Part shown: one piece after another, positions 52,757-61,390 of the stretch
How the letters are laid out: every line of letters starts with the position of its first letter
Numbering within the stretch: the first letter of the stretch is position 1
DNA from: Sphingobium naphthae
GTDB lineage: Bacteria > Pseudomonadota > Alphaproteobacteria > Sphingomonadales > Sphingomonadaceae
Assembly: GCF_020782235.1 (NCBI RefSeq)
Contig: NZ_JAJGNO010000002.1
Location: 394,382 to 458,381 of the forward strand
Reading direction: 5' to 3'
Length of the DNA stretch: 64,000 nucleotides
The notes under the pieces: model-generated
Database searches by the model: none
What the model was told of the DNA's origin: nothing
The model's input: the letters and a program-made list of their open reading frames with translations, nothing else
Position numbers and translations under genes: made by a program

Positions 52757-53674
52757 GTGACGAGCAGCGACAGCATTAGCGCGCAAGCCGCCATCTGGGC
52801 GGACCGAATGAACCGGTCCGCCTATGATAGTGCCGACGGACGCCGTTTCGATGCCTGGATGAACGCCGATCCTCGGCATCGGGAGGCATTTGCGGAAATC
52901 TCCGCCATATGGGATGATCCGCAGCTTGCAGAAGCATGTCTCGACCCGGCTCCGACGGCGCAACGCGCGTCGCCGGGCGTGCTGCGTCGCTGGCGCACCG
53001 CGCTTGCCCTTGGCGCCGTGGCGGCCTGTGCTTCGGCCATCGCCTTCATCGGCGTGAGCGCATTGCCGCACCAATATGAAAGCGGACCGGGCGAAATCCG
53101 CAAAATCGTGCTGGCCGATGGCTCGACGGTGGAACTGGGTGGAAACAGTTCGGTCGACGTGCAACTGCTGCCCTGGCGCCGCAACGTCTCGCTGGAGCGT
53201 GGCGAGGCAAGCTTCGACGTGGCGCACGAGGCGCGTCGCCCCTTCACCGTGGCGGTGGATGCCGCGCGCGTGACCGTGCTGGGCACCGCCTTCCATGTCG
53301 ATCGCATGGCGCACGACCGGATGGTGGTGGGGGTATCGCGCGGACTGGTGCGCGTGGAAAGCGGCGACGCGACGCTGGCCGTGGCGGCGGACGAGGCGGC
53401 CGAGATCAAGGGCGGCATGCTCGAACGGATTCCGCTCCAGCCCGAACAGCAAAGCAGCAGCAACTGGTTCGTCGCGCGCGATGCGCCGCTCGCCGACCTG
53501 GTCGAAAAGCTGCGCCGTTACGCGCGTCAGCCCATTGCCATCGGGAGCGACAAGGCGGCAGCGATACGCGTGACCGGCCGGTTCGACGTGTCGGATGTCG
53601 ATGGCACCCTAGCCACGCTGCGCCAAGCCTATGATGTGCAGACCGCCGGACAGTCGGACATCATCTTGCGGTAA
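52757..53674 (+). CDS. FecR family anti-sigma/sigma regulator
   Basis: The 305-residue protein has the FecR layout: a cytosolic N-terminal domain with the DUF4880-like segment (AAIWADRMNRSAYDSADGRRFDAWMNADPRHREAF), one membrane helix near residues 78-98 (ALALGAVAACASAIAFIGV), and a periplasmic FecR domain (IRKIVLADGSTVELGGNSSVDV, LERGEASFDVAHEARRPFTV). A secretin/TonB-like short domain follows at the end. It relays the receptor signal to the upstream sigma factor. The start is GTG, 9 nt after the sigma stop. Confidence 0.92.
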   Translation: MTSSDSISAQAAIWADRMNRSAYDSADGRRFDAWMNADPRHREAFAEISAIWDDPQLAEACLDPAPTAQRASPGVLRRWRTALALGAVAACASAIAFIGVSALPHQYESGPGEIRKIVLADGSTVELGGNSSVDVQLLPWRRNVSLERGEASFDVAHEARRPFTVAVDAARVTVLGTAFHVDRMAHDRMVVGVSRGLVRVESGDATLAVAADEAAEIKGGMLERIPLQPEQQSSSNWFVARDAPLADLVEKLRRYARQPIAIGSDKAAAIRVTGRFDVSDVDGTLATLRQAYDVQTAGQSDIILR

Positions 53675-53705
53675 CCTTGCCGGGCGGCTGGGCTATTCAT
53701 CAAAA

Positions 53706-53733
53706 CGTCACATAAAGTCTTGGAATTGTAACC
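53706..53733 (+). promoter_or_regulatory. possible PhoB-type repeats upstream of the STN receptor
   Basis: Half-sites GTCACA, GTCTTG and GTAACC begin at 53707, 53717 and 53728, so they are spaced 10 and 11 nt apart, about 55-80 nt before the receptor start. A Pho box is tandem CTGTCAT-type repeats at 11-nt spacing; these are degenerate. The downstream phoD gene makes phosphate control plausible. Confidence 0.3.
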
Positions 53734-53785
53734 AAAAATATTGTCCGGGTTGGCATCTTCACTCCGTTCTTCGGGGACAAACATC

Positions 53786-56782
53786 ATGGGGGTCTCCGAT
53801 ATGGATCGCATTTACTTCGCCGCCTTGCTGGCAAGCACGGCGCTGTTGGCCATGCCGGCCGCGCAGGCACAGGCGCAGGTCGCGCAGAGCCGCACCTTCC
53901 GCTTCGATGCACCGGCACAAGATCTGTCGGAGGCGCTGATCGCATTCTCGCGCGTGACGGGCCTGCCGCTGGCAGCGGCGCCTGCCACGCTGCGCAACTT
54001 GCGCAGTCAGCCGGTACAGGGTCAGATGACGGCGCAGCAGGCGCTCGCACGCATGACGCGGAGCCTGCCGGTCGAGGCGCGCATCCAGGCCAATCGCGTG
54101 ATCGTCCAGCCCCGACCGAAGGCCACCGCCACGTCCGGAGCCAATCGCTCGGCCGCGCCCGCTCCTGCGCGCACCGCAACCGCCGCATTGCCCCCGCAAG
54201 AGATGGTGCCGGACGAGATCGTGGTCACGGGCTTTCGCCGCAGCCTCGATGTGGCGCAGGCCAAGAAGCGCGCCGCGACCGGCGTGCAGGAGGTGATCGT
54301 CGCGGAAGACATCGCGGCTTTTCCCGATCAGAACCTGGCCGAAGCGCTTCAGCGCGTGGCCGGTGTGGCGATCACGCGCGATAGCGGCGAAGGTCGCAGG
54401 ATTTCGCTCCGCGGTCTGGGACCGGAATTCACCCGCACGCAGCTGAACGGGATGGAAGTGCTCAGCAACACGGCGTCGGGCCTCGACAGCCGGGGCGGTG
54501 TTAGCCGCAGCCGGGCCTTCGACTATAGCGTCTTCGCGTCCGAGCTCTTCAACGAAGTGGTCGTCGAGAAATCCTGGTCCGCCGCGCAGGAGGAAGGCGG
54601 CATCGGCGGAACTGTGGGACTGCGGACCGGCAAGCCCTTCGACTATGCCAAAGATACGCTGGTGCTGAGCGCCAAGGGACAGGTCAACCAGTATACGGAC
54701 AAGCTGACCCCGCGCCTCGTCGGCCTTGCATCCGCGCACCGCGGCGATTTCGGCGTCCTCGTATCCGCGGCCTATAGCTCCGCCGATACGATCGAATGGG
54801 GCTATCGCAACTGGAACTGGTCGCAGATGAACTGGGGGGAAGACAATGTCGCTCCCTCCATCACTGGCCCCATTCGGGATCAGCTGGTGAATGCCACCGG
54901 CAGCGAGCGCGTATGGAACAGCCGCGCTCAGACCTATGGCAGCTGGTTCAACCATCGCGAGCGGCTGGGCCTGACCGGCACGCTTCAATATAATCCCGGA
55001 AACGGCACCGACGTGACGCTGGACGTGCTTTACAGCCGCCTGACCAACGATCGAGCGGAAAACATCATCGGCAATGCGGGCGACAATGGCCTGGACGCCA
55101 ATGACGTCACCGGAACGCAGCAGCTGCAATCGGTCACGATCGATTCCCATGGCAGCATCACCGATGCCGTGGTCAGCGGTGTGGATTTGCGATCGGAAGC
55201 CAAGCCTACGCAGGACAGCACCGATTTCTGGCAGGTCGCGCTGAACGGTCGCACGGATCTCACCGACCGGCTGGAACTGAACGGCACCGCCGGCTGGTCG
55301 AAATCCACGTTCGATTCCGCCTGGCAGCGCGCTTATCTGGTGTCGAACGGACACACGGTCGGATTCGCTGGGCTGGATACGGACACGCCCGTCAACAGCT
55401 ATGACTTCGATCCCGCCGATCCTTCCGCCTGGACCCTGCAAAGCCTGCAATGGCGCGAAAATCACATCGAAAGCGAATTCTGGAATGCGCAGGCGGCGCT
55501 AGGCTGGCAAGCGACGGACAGTTCCACCCTGCGCGTCGGCGGAGAGTTCAAGCAATTCGAGAACAGCGCCTATCAATATCAGGGCACCAACAACAATCCC
55601 GGCGCACTGGCGAATCTGCCGACCCTGGTGAACCCCTATTCCGCCGCCATACCCTTCGTGGTGGGCAACGTGCCGGCAATCTATGCCGCGCTGGGACAGG
55701 ACATCGCGCTGGACGAAAGCAATCTCTCGACCGGCACCGACTATACCGTCAAGGAGCGGACCTTCGCCGCCTTCGCCCAGTATGAACTCAACACCACCCT
55801 GGGCGGCATGGATCTGCGCGCCGATCTGGGCGTGCGCTATTACAATACTCGGCTGACGTCGCGCGGCTCCTCCGTCACCGACGCCGGGCTGGTTCCGGTG
55901 GAAATCCGCAACAGCTATGACGGCTTTTTGCCAGCGCTCAACATCGCGCTGAACCTGAGGCCGGACCTGATCGCGCGGATCGGCGCCAACCGCAACATCA
56001 GCCGTCCGGGCTTCGCCGATCTGAGCGCCGCCGCCACGGTGCGGGTCGCCGGTTATGGCGGCACGATCAGCGCCGGCAATCCCTATCTTGCCCCCTATAC
56101 CGCCGACTCCATCGAAGGCGCGCTGGAATATTATGACGGCACCCGCGGCTTCCTGGCGCTGGGCATGTTCTACAAGAACATGAAATCCTTCGTGACCACC
56201 GAAACCACGCAGGTGCCCTATGGCGAGACCGGTTACCCGCTGTCGCTGCTGGAAGAGGGGCTCGATGCTTCGACCGTCTTCAACTTCACCCGGCCGATCA
56301 ACGGTCCGGGCGCCTCGATCCACGGGGTCGAACTCGCCGCCCGGCGCAACTTCGACTTCCTGCCTGGCCCCTTGCGCAATCTCGGCGCTCAGGGCAACGT
56401 CACCTATGCCGACGGCTCTTCGGACGTGCTATATTCCGGCGTCGCTTATGATCTGCCGCTGACGGACCTCTCCAAATGGTCGGTGAACGGCACGATCTAT
56501 TACGACACGCCGCAATTCGGCGCGCGCGGGTCGGTCGCCTATCGCTCGCGCTATCGCAGCGGGAGCGGCGGCAACGGCAATATCGGCGAATATTTCACGC
56601 CTTCGACGGTGTTCGACGCGACCGCCTATTACAATGTCACGCCGATGCTGCAGCTGCGGGTGGAGGGGCTGAACCTCAGCGACCAGCGTATCATCCAATA
56701 TGCCGATGGCGAGGCAAAGCGGCTGATGACCAGCACGGTCAGCGGCCGGACGATCACCTTCGGCGCGACGCTGCGGTTCTGA
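53786..56782 (+). CDS. TonB-dependent receptor with STN signalling domain
   Basis: The 998-residue outer-membrane receptor has a signal peptide (MDRIYFAALLASTALLAMPAAQA) and a secretin/TonB N-terminal domain (residues about 35-105, TFRFDAPAQDLSEALIAFSRVTG), a feature of receptors that signal through FecR. An Ala/Pro-rich linker, a plug (EIVVTGFRRSLDVAQAKKRAA, FPDQNLAEALQRVAG) and a barrel ending TFGATLRF follow. The paired sigma and anti-sigma genes upstream complete the surface-signalling chain, and phoD follows 4 nt downstream. The ligand may be a phosphorylated compound (inference). Start: ATG at 53786 has GGGGA upstream; ATG at 53801 is also possible. Confidence 0.92.
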   Translation: MGVSDMDRIYFAALLASTALLAMPAAQAQAQVAQSRTFRFDAPAQDLSEALIAFSRVTGLPLAAAPATLRNLRSQPVQGQMTAQQALARMTRSLPVEARIQANRVIVQPRPKATATSGANRSAAPAPARTATAALPPQEMVPDEIVVTGFRRSLDVAQAKKRAATGVQEVIVAEDIAAFPDQNLAEALQRVAGVAITRDSGEGRRISLRGLGPEFTRTQLNGMEVLSNTASGLDSRGGVSRSRAFDYSVFASELFNEVVVEKSWSAAQEEGGIGGTVGLRTGKPFDYAKDTLVLSAKGQVNQYTDKLTPRLVGLASAHRGDFGVLVSAAYSSADTIEWGYRNWNWSQMNWGEDNVAPSITGPIRDQLVNATGSERVWNSRAQTYGSWFNHRERLGLTGTLQYNPGNGTDVTLDVLYSRLTNDRAENIIGNAGDNGLDANDVTGTQQLQSVTIDSHGSITDAVVSGVDLRSEAKPTQDSTDFWQVALNGRTDLTDRLELNGTAGWSKSTFDSAWQRAYLVSNGHTVGFAGLDTDTPVNSYDFDPADPSAWTLQSLQWRENHIESEFWNAQAALGWQATDSSTLRVGGEFKQFENSAYQYQGTNNNPGALANLPTLVNPYSAAIPFVVGNVPAIYAALGQDIALDESNLSTGTDYTVKERTFAAFAQYELNTTLGGMDLRADLGVRYYNTRLTSRGSSVTDAGLVPVEIRNSYDGFLPALNIALNLRPDLIARIGANRNISRPGFADLSAAATVRVAGYGGTISAGNPYLAPYTADSIEGALEYYDGTRGFLALGMFYKNMKSFVTTETTQVPYGETGYPLSLLEEGLDASTVFNFTRPINGPGASIHGVELAARRNFDFLPGPLRNLGAQGNVTYADGSSDVLYSGVAYDLPLTDLSKWSVNGTIYYDTPQFGARGSVAYRSRYRSGSGGNGNIGEYFTPSTVFDATAYYNVTPMLQLRVEGLNLSDQRIIQYADGEAKRLMTSTVSGRTITFGATLRF

Positions 56783-56786
56783 TCGG

Positions 56787-58337
56787 ATGCCTATGCCGTG
56801 TTTCGATCGCCGGTCGCTGATCGGCGCCAGCGCCTCGCTGGGACTGCTGGGCGCCTGTTCGAGCCTTTCGGCTCGAGCCGGCGCCCTGCGCCGCGATCCC
56901 TTCACTCTGGGCGTGGCCGCGGGCGATCCGACGCCCGACGGCTTCGTGATCTGGACCCGGCTTGCTCCCGACCCGCTGGCGCCTGCTGGCGGCATGGCGC
57001 CGGGGCCGGTGCCGGTGGCATGGGAGGTCGCGGCCGACGCCGGCTTTCGCGACATCGTCCGATCCGGCGAGGGGCTGGCGCTGCCCCAGGCGGCGCACAG
57101 CCTTCATGTCGAAGTGTCCGGCCTCGCCGCGCAGCGCCCCTATTGGTATCGATTCCATGCGGGCGGAGCGGCCAGCGAGACAGGGTGCGCCCGCACCCTG
57201 CCCGCACCGGGCGCGGCACTGGACCAGCTGCACATCGCCAGCGTCGGCTGCCATGATTATGAAAGCGGCTTCTTCACCGCCTTCGCCCATCTGGCGCGCG
57301 AACCGATGCTCGACGCGGTCTTTCATTATGGCGACTATATCTATGAATTTGGCCGCCGGGCGAAGAACCCGCTGCGCGTCCACGCCGGCGATGAAACCGT
57401 TACGCTGGATGATTATCGGCGCCGCTATGCGCAATATAAGCAGGATCCGGACCTGCGTGCCGCGCATGCGCGAGCGGCCTTCATCTGTTCGTTCGATGAT
57501 CACGAGGTGGACGATAACTGGGCCGGCGACTGGGGCAAGGATGGCGGCGCGACAACCGCCTTCGCCGCGCGCAAGGCAGCGGCGCTTCAGGCCTGGTATG
57601 AGCATATGCCCGTGCGTCGTGCGCTCCGCCCCGGCAGCGGCGCCCGCTATTTCCGGCGGTTCGAATTTGGCTCGCTGCTGCGCATGCATGTGCTGGACAC
57701 CCGCTCCTATCGCAGCAATCAGCTTTGCGAGACGCGCGGCGATGACCTGATCTGCGAGCAGCGGGATGATCCCGCGCGCACGATGCTGGGCGCCGAGCAG
57801 GAGGCCTGGCTGGGACGCGGCATGGAACAGGGGCCGGGCTGGCACTTCATCGCGCAACAGGTGCTGATGTTGCCGTTCGACGTGCGCGCCGACGGTCAGG
57901 AGACCCCGCTGAAGAGCATGGACAATTGGAACGGCTATACCGACGCACGCCGGCGCATGGCCGCGCTGATTGCCGAACGGCAACTAGGCAATGTGGTGAT
58001 CGGCAGCGGCGACATGCACCAGCATCTGGTGGGCTATCTGCCTTCCGATCTCGACGACCCGCTCTCACCGCCGCTTGCCAGCGAATTCCTGGCGACATCG
58101 GTGACATCGGGGGGCAGCGGATCTCCGCGTCAGGCGCATCAACTGCACACACTGGATCACAATCCCCATGTGGCGCTTCTCAATAACCAGCGGGGTTACC
58201 AGCTGTATCGCGTTGACGCAGGCCAATGGGCGACAGACATCAAGGTGCTGGATCAGGTGGATCGGCCCGGAGGGCAAATGTCCAATCTGGCGACCTATGT
58301 AGTGGAGCAAGGCAAGCCTGGCCCGATACTGCTCTGA
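56787..58337 (+). CDS. phoD: PhoD-like alkaline phosphatase/phosphodiesterase
   Basis: The 516-residue exported enzyme has a twin-arginine start (CFDRRSLIGASASLGLLGACSS), with a lipobox-like LLGAC that may make it a lipoprotein, then a fibronectin-like N-terminal domain and the PhoD metallophosphatase domain. Metal-site segments include ASVGCHDYE, FHYGDYIYEFG, SFDDHEVDDNWAGD and VVIGSGDMHQHLVGYL. PhoD enzymes release phosphate from monoesters, diesters and teichoic-acid-like polymers. Placed 4 nt after the receptor, it should produce or process the imported phosphate source in the periplasm. Confidence 0.92.
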   Translation: MPMPCFDRRSLIGASASLGLLGACSSLSARAGALRRDPFTLGVAAGDPTPDGFVIWTRLAPDPLAPAGGMAPGPVPVAWEVAADAGFRDIVRSGEGLALPQAAHSLHVEVSGLAAQRPYWYRFHAGGAASETGCARTLPAPGAALDQLHIASVGCHDYESGFFTAFAHLAREPMLDAVFHYGDYIYEFGRRAKNPLRVHAGDETVTLDDYRRRYAQYKQDPDLRAAHARAAFICSFDDHEVDDNWAGDWGKDGGATTAFAARKAAALQAWYEHMPVRRALRPGSGARYFRRFEFGSLLRMHVLDTRSYRSNQLCETRGDDLICEQRDDPARTMLGAEQEAWLGRGMEQGPGWHFIAQQVLMLPFDVRADGQETPLKSMDNWNGYTDARRRMAALIAERQLGNVVIGSGDMHQHLVGYLPSDLDDPLSPPLASEFLATSVTSGGSGSPRQAHQLHTLDHNPHVALLNNQRGYQLYRVDAGQWATDIKVLDQVDRPGGQMSNLATYVVEQGKPGPILL

Positions 58338-58348
58338 TCCAACTGCTC

Positions 58349-58366
58349 CGGCGGCCCCGTCCGCCG
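58349..58366 (+). terminator. weak hairpin after phoD
   Basis: CGGCGG (58349-58354) and CCGCCG (58361-58366) give a 6-bp stem 11 nt after the phoD stop, without a T-run. It may mark the end of the receptor-phoD transcript. Confidence 0.35.
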
Positions 58367-58556
58367 AACCGGTAAACCATAGCCGTCATGCCGGGATGGC
58401 GGTCGGATCGTCGCGGCCAGCCGCATGGTCCTGTGCCGGAATGGAGATGCCGGACGCTCGGATGGCCCTCATTATTCACGCCCCGACAATCTGCTTCTAG
58501 GTCGGAACAGGAACGAGTCGTCCTCCAAGGAGCTTCTCCTGCCGAAGGAGAATGAG

Positions 58557-59765
58557 ATGGGCCGACGGATTTTGATCACTGGCGCCAGCGTTGCCGGCAA
58601 TGTTGCTGCTGGCGTGCTGGGCCGCCATGGCTTCGATGTCACCGTCCTGGAACGCGCCGAGGAATTTCGCGACGGCGGCCAGAATATCGACGTCCGCGGC
58701 GTAGGGCGCGAAGTGCTGCGCAAGATGGAGCTCGAGCAGGCAGCACTCGACCAAGGGACCGGCGAAAAAGGCACGGTCTGGGTCAAGCAGGACGGCCAAG
58801 AAGCCGCGCGCTTCGCGACGGACGAGGTTGAAGGCGACGGACCGACTGCGGAGATGGAGATCCTGCGCGGTGACCTGGCCCGGCTGCTGTATGACGCCGC
58901 CAAGGACCATGCCCATTATCGATTTGGCGACAGGATCGCGTCCATCGACGAACGAAGCGATGGCGCGCACGTCACCCTGGCGGGCGGCGGGACGGAACGA
59001 TTTGACGCGGTCATCGTCGCGGAGGGCGTCGGTTCGTCGACGCGCGATCTCATATTCCCCGGCGAGAATGATCCCCGTTGGATGGACATGACGATCGCCT
59101 ATTTCACGATCCCCCGCCACCCCGACGACGACCGGATGTGGCGCTGGTACAATGCGCCGGGCAAGCGCAGTGTCTCGCTGCGACCGGATCGCCATGGGAC
59201 CAGCCGGGCGATGCTCTGTCTGGCGCAGGCGAGCGACGGCGAGCAGGACTGGGACGGGGAGCGGCAAAAGCAGTTCCTGCGTGATCGCTTCGCCGATGCC
59301 GGATGGGAAACGCCTCGCATCCTTCAGGCCTTGGACGACAGCGACGATTTCTATTTCGATGTGCTGCGGCAGGTGCGGATGCCGCGCTGGTCGAAAGGAA
59401 GCGTCGCCTTGACGGGCGATGCCGCCTGGTGTGCCACGCCGCTCGCAGGAGCAGGCGCGACATTGGCGGTGACGGGTGCCTATGTGCTCGCGCAGGAACT
59501 GGCGCGTGATGCGAGCATATCCCAGGCGTTTTCGTCGTATGAGCAACAGATGCGACCGATGGTCGAGAAAGCCCAAGGCATTCCCAAGCTCGTGCCGCGA
59601 TTGATGCATCCGGAGAGCCGGATCGGCATCAGATTGCTGCACGACGTGTTGGGCATCGCCAGCCTCGGCCCGGTGCGCAGCCTTGCCGCAAAGCTCGTCG
59701 GGGCGCCGAGCGAGGAGGTCGACCTGTCACGCTATGCTGCGCTGCCGGTTCGCAAGCGGCGATAG
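58557..59765 (+). CDS. FAD-dependent monooxygenase (PHBH/TetX-like)
   Basis: The 402-residue flavoprotein has an N-terminal dinucleotide-binding motif (ILITGASVAGNVAAGVLGRHG, VTVLERA), a middle DG-type segment (VIVAEGVGSSTRDLIF) and the second FAD motif (ALTGDAAWCATPLAGAGATLAV). These define class A flavin monooxygenases such as p-hydroxybenzoate hydroxylase or TetX. The substrate is unknown. The ATG at 58557 has AAGGAG six bases upstream; the longer frame to 58425 is not needed. It stands alone; the preceding 220 nt hold only the weak phoD hairpin. Confidence 0.88.
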   Translation: MGRRILITGASVAGNVAAGVLGRHGFDVTVLERAEEFRDGGQNIDVRGVGREVLRKMELEQAALDQGTGEKGTVWVKQDGQEAARFATDEVEGDGPTAEMEILRGDLARLLYDAAKDHAHYRFGDRIASIDERSDGAHVTLAGGGTERFDAVIVAEGVGSSTRDLIFPGENDPRWMDMTIAYFTIPRHPDDDRMWRWYNAPGKRSVSLRPDRHGTSRAMLCLAQASDGEQDWDGERQKQFLRDRFADAGWETPRILQALDDSDDFYFDVLRQVRMPRWSKGSVALTGDAAWCATPLAGAGATLAVTGAYVLAQELARDASISQAFSSYEQQMRPMVEKAQGIPKLVPRLMHPESRIGIRLLHDVLGIASLGPVRSLAAKLVGAPSEEVDLSRYAALPVRKRR

Positions 59766-59826
59766 CTTACATCGCGCCGCTCATGCCGTCGCGCCATGCC
59801 ATCCTCCCCATCGAAATGCGCCATGC

Positions 59827-59855
59827 TTGACGGCGGACCCAATCCTTGCGATCTG
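59827..59855 (+). promoter_or_regulatory. possible promoter of the first cobalamin riboswitch
   Basis: TTGACG (59827-59832), a 17-nt spacer and GATCTG (59850-59855) would start transcription at about 59862, exactly where the riboswitch begins. The -35 is good and the -10 poor. The second riboswitch has a matching arrangement. Confidence 0.35.
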
Positions 59856-59861
59856 CCGATG

Positions 59862-60076
59862 GTCGAGGTTCCTCATCCCGGACTTTGGGTGAGGCTAAGA
59901 CGGGAAGCCGGTGGCGCTCGCAAGGGCGGAATCCGGCGCTGCCCCCGCAACTGTCAGCGGCGAGCGGCGGCCCCTAAAAGCGCCACTGGCGGCCTGCTCC
60001 AGGCAACGGGGCATGGCGCTGGGAAGGCCGGGACCGACGTGACGACCCGTGAGCCAGGAGACCTGCCTCCGACGCG
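59862..60076 (+). ncRNA. cobalamin riboswitch (copy 1)
   Basis: The AdoCbl riboswitch consensus elements appear in order: GGCTAAGACGGGAAGCCGG followed by TG (59893-59913), CCCCCGCAACTGTC (59942-59955), the B12-box GCCACTGG (59982-59989), GGGAAGGCCGG (60021-60031) and GAGCCAGGAGACCTGCC (60051-60067). In presence of B12 it should lower expression of the downstream thioesterase gene. No clear terminator stem with T-run follows, so control is probably at translation. Confidence 0.93.
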
Positions 60077-60185
60077 ATAACGACCACCGGCGGGGTGCCC
60101 GGTCTGGCCGCTGCTTTGCGAGGGCCAGTCGGGCCTTGGCATGTTTGCGCCTGGGCTGCGTCCTCCCGCACAGATTGCGAGAGCC

Positions 60186-60995
60186 ATGACTGTCCACATC
60201 CCCCAGGCGCCCGCCGCCCCCCTGCAACTGATCGATATGGTATTTCCCGGGGATACCAATCATCATGGCACGCTGTTTGGAGGCGTGGCGCTTGCCCATA
60301 TGGACAAGATCGCGTTTCTCGCGGCCGCGCGCCATGGTCGCGCACCATTCGTCACCGCCTCGTCGGAAAAGATCGATTTCGCCGCGCCCGCTCATAGAGG
60401 CGAGATGATCGAGGCGACCGCCCGCGTCATCCGCGTCGGGCGCAGTTCGCTCGATGTCGAGGTCCAATTGATTGCGGAGGGTACGGTGAACGCCGAGAGG
60501 CGCCTCTGCACGCGCGGGCGCTTCACGCTCGTGGCGGTGAAGGGGCCGGACACGCGCTTGCCCTTGCCGCCGCTCCAGGACGCCGCGCCGACAGACGATG
60601 GCCGGCTCCATATGGTCGACATGGTCTTCCCGGGCGAGACGAACCATTATGGCACCCTCTATGGCGGCGACGCGCTGAAGATGATGGGAAAGGCGGCTTT
60701 CATCGCAGCGACGCGCTGCAGTCGCGCCGTGATCGTCATGGCGGCGTCCCATCGCATTGATTTCGTCTCTCCCGTTCATGAGGGCGAGATGATCGAACTC
60801 ATCTCCCAGGTACGGGAGATCGGTCGCAGTTCCATCCTGACAGACGTTGAGCTCTGGGCCGAAAATCTGCTGGACGGCGCGCGGCGCCATGCCGCGACGG
60901 CCACCTTCACCATGGTGTCGGTGGACGATGAAGGACGTGCCAAGCCGATCGACCGTGACAGCGCAGCCCAACGTCTGTTCACGCAGAGGCTGTGA
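60186..60995 (+). CDS. double-hotdog acyl-CoA thioesterase under B12 control
   Basis: The 269-residue protein consists of two consecutive hotdog domains with the same layout. The first has LQLIDMVFPGDTNHHGTLFGG and the second LHMVDMVFPGETNHYGTLYGG. Each is followed by a helix and an IDFxxPxHxGEMIE strand. This matches acyl-CoA hydrolases of the YciA/ACOT type, which cleave acyl-CoA to free acid and CoA. It lies directly after a cobalamin riboswitch, so it should be made when B12 is scarce. The start ATG at 60186 is preferred; one at 60141 is in frame but begins with non-family sequence. The acyl substrate is unknown. Confidence 0.88.
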   Translation: MTVHIPQAPAAPLQLIDMVFPGDTNHHGTLFGGVALAHMDKIAFLAAARHGRAPFVTASSEKIDFAAPAHRGEMIEATARVIRVGRSSLDVEVQLIAEGTVNAERRLCTRGRFTLVAVKGPDTRLPLPPLQDAAPTDDGRLHMVDMVFPGETNHYGTLYGGDALKMMGKAAFIAATRCSRAVIVMAASHRIDFVSPVHEGEMIELISQVREIGRSSILTDVELWAENLLDGARRHAATATFTMVSVDDEGRAKPIDRDSAAQRLFTQRL

Positions 60996-61103
60996 CGTGG
61001 AAGCGGACGTGGCGACCCAGGCTCAGCCTATGCTTCGCGCCGTGCGATGAGCGCGCGCCGCGTGCCTGCAATGGTCCTCCCATCGAACCCGTACAACGCA
61101 GCG

Positions 61104-61123
61104 ATATAAAGATTTCTTTATAT
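61104..61123. promoter_or_regulatory. palindromic operator upstream of riboswitch 2 (possible SahR-type site)
   Basis: ATATAAAGATTTCTTTATAT is a 20-nt site with perfect 9-bp arms, very AT-rich in this GC-rich region. From memory it resembles operators of ArsR-type regulators of the methionine/SAM cycle (SahR). It lies 5 nt before a possible -35 and 60 nt before the riboswitch leading into mesX-mesD. Confidence 0.6.
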
Positions 61124-61128
61124 ACGCC

Positions 61129-61157
61129 TTGACGAGCGTCTCGAAAATCGCGATGAA
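61129..61157 (+). promoter_or_regulatory. possible promoter of the mesX-mesD transcript
   Basis: TTGACG (61129-61134), 17 nt, GATGAA (61152-61157). The predicted start at about 61164 coincides with the beginning of riboswitch 2, as in copy 1. The -10 is weak. Confidence 0.4.
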
Positions 61158-61162
61158 GAAGG

Positions 61163-61390
61163 TGTCGAGGTTCCCTGTTCCCGTTCATGATGATGGCGGT
61201 CGACAGGGCTAAGACGGGAAGCCGGTGGCGCTCGCAAGAGCGGAGTCCGGCGCTGCCCCCGCAACTGTAAGCGGCGAGCGGCGGCCCCACGACGTGTCAC
61301 TGCCGCCAGTTCCGAGCGATCGGCAATGGCGGCGGGAAGGCCGGGGCCGGCGTGATGACCCGTGAGCCAGGAGACCTGCCTCCGACGCGA
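61163..61390 (+). ncRNA. cobalamin riboswitch (copy 2)
   Basis: The same ordered elements as in copy 1 are present: GGCTAAGACGGGAAGCCGG then TG (61207-61227), CCCCCGCAACTGTAAG (from 61256), a B12-box variant GTCACTG (61296-61302), GGGAAGGCCGG (61334-61344) and GAGCCAGGAGACCTGCC (61364-61380). The 5' core and the 3' end are almost base-for-base identical to copy 1, while the middle arm differs. It lies 136 nt before mesX, a B12-independent methionine synthase partner, which is exactly the kind of gene repressed by B12. Confidence 0.94.
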
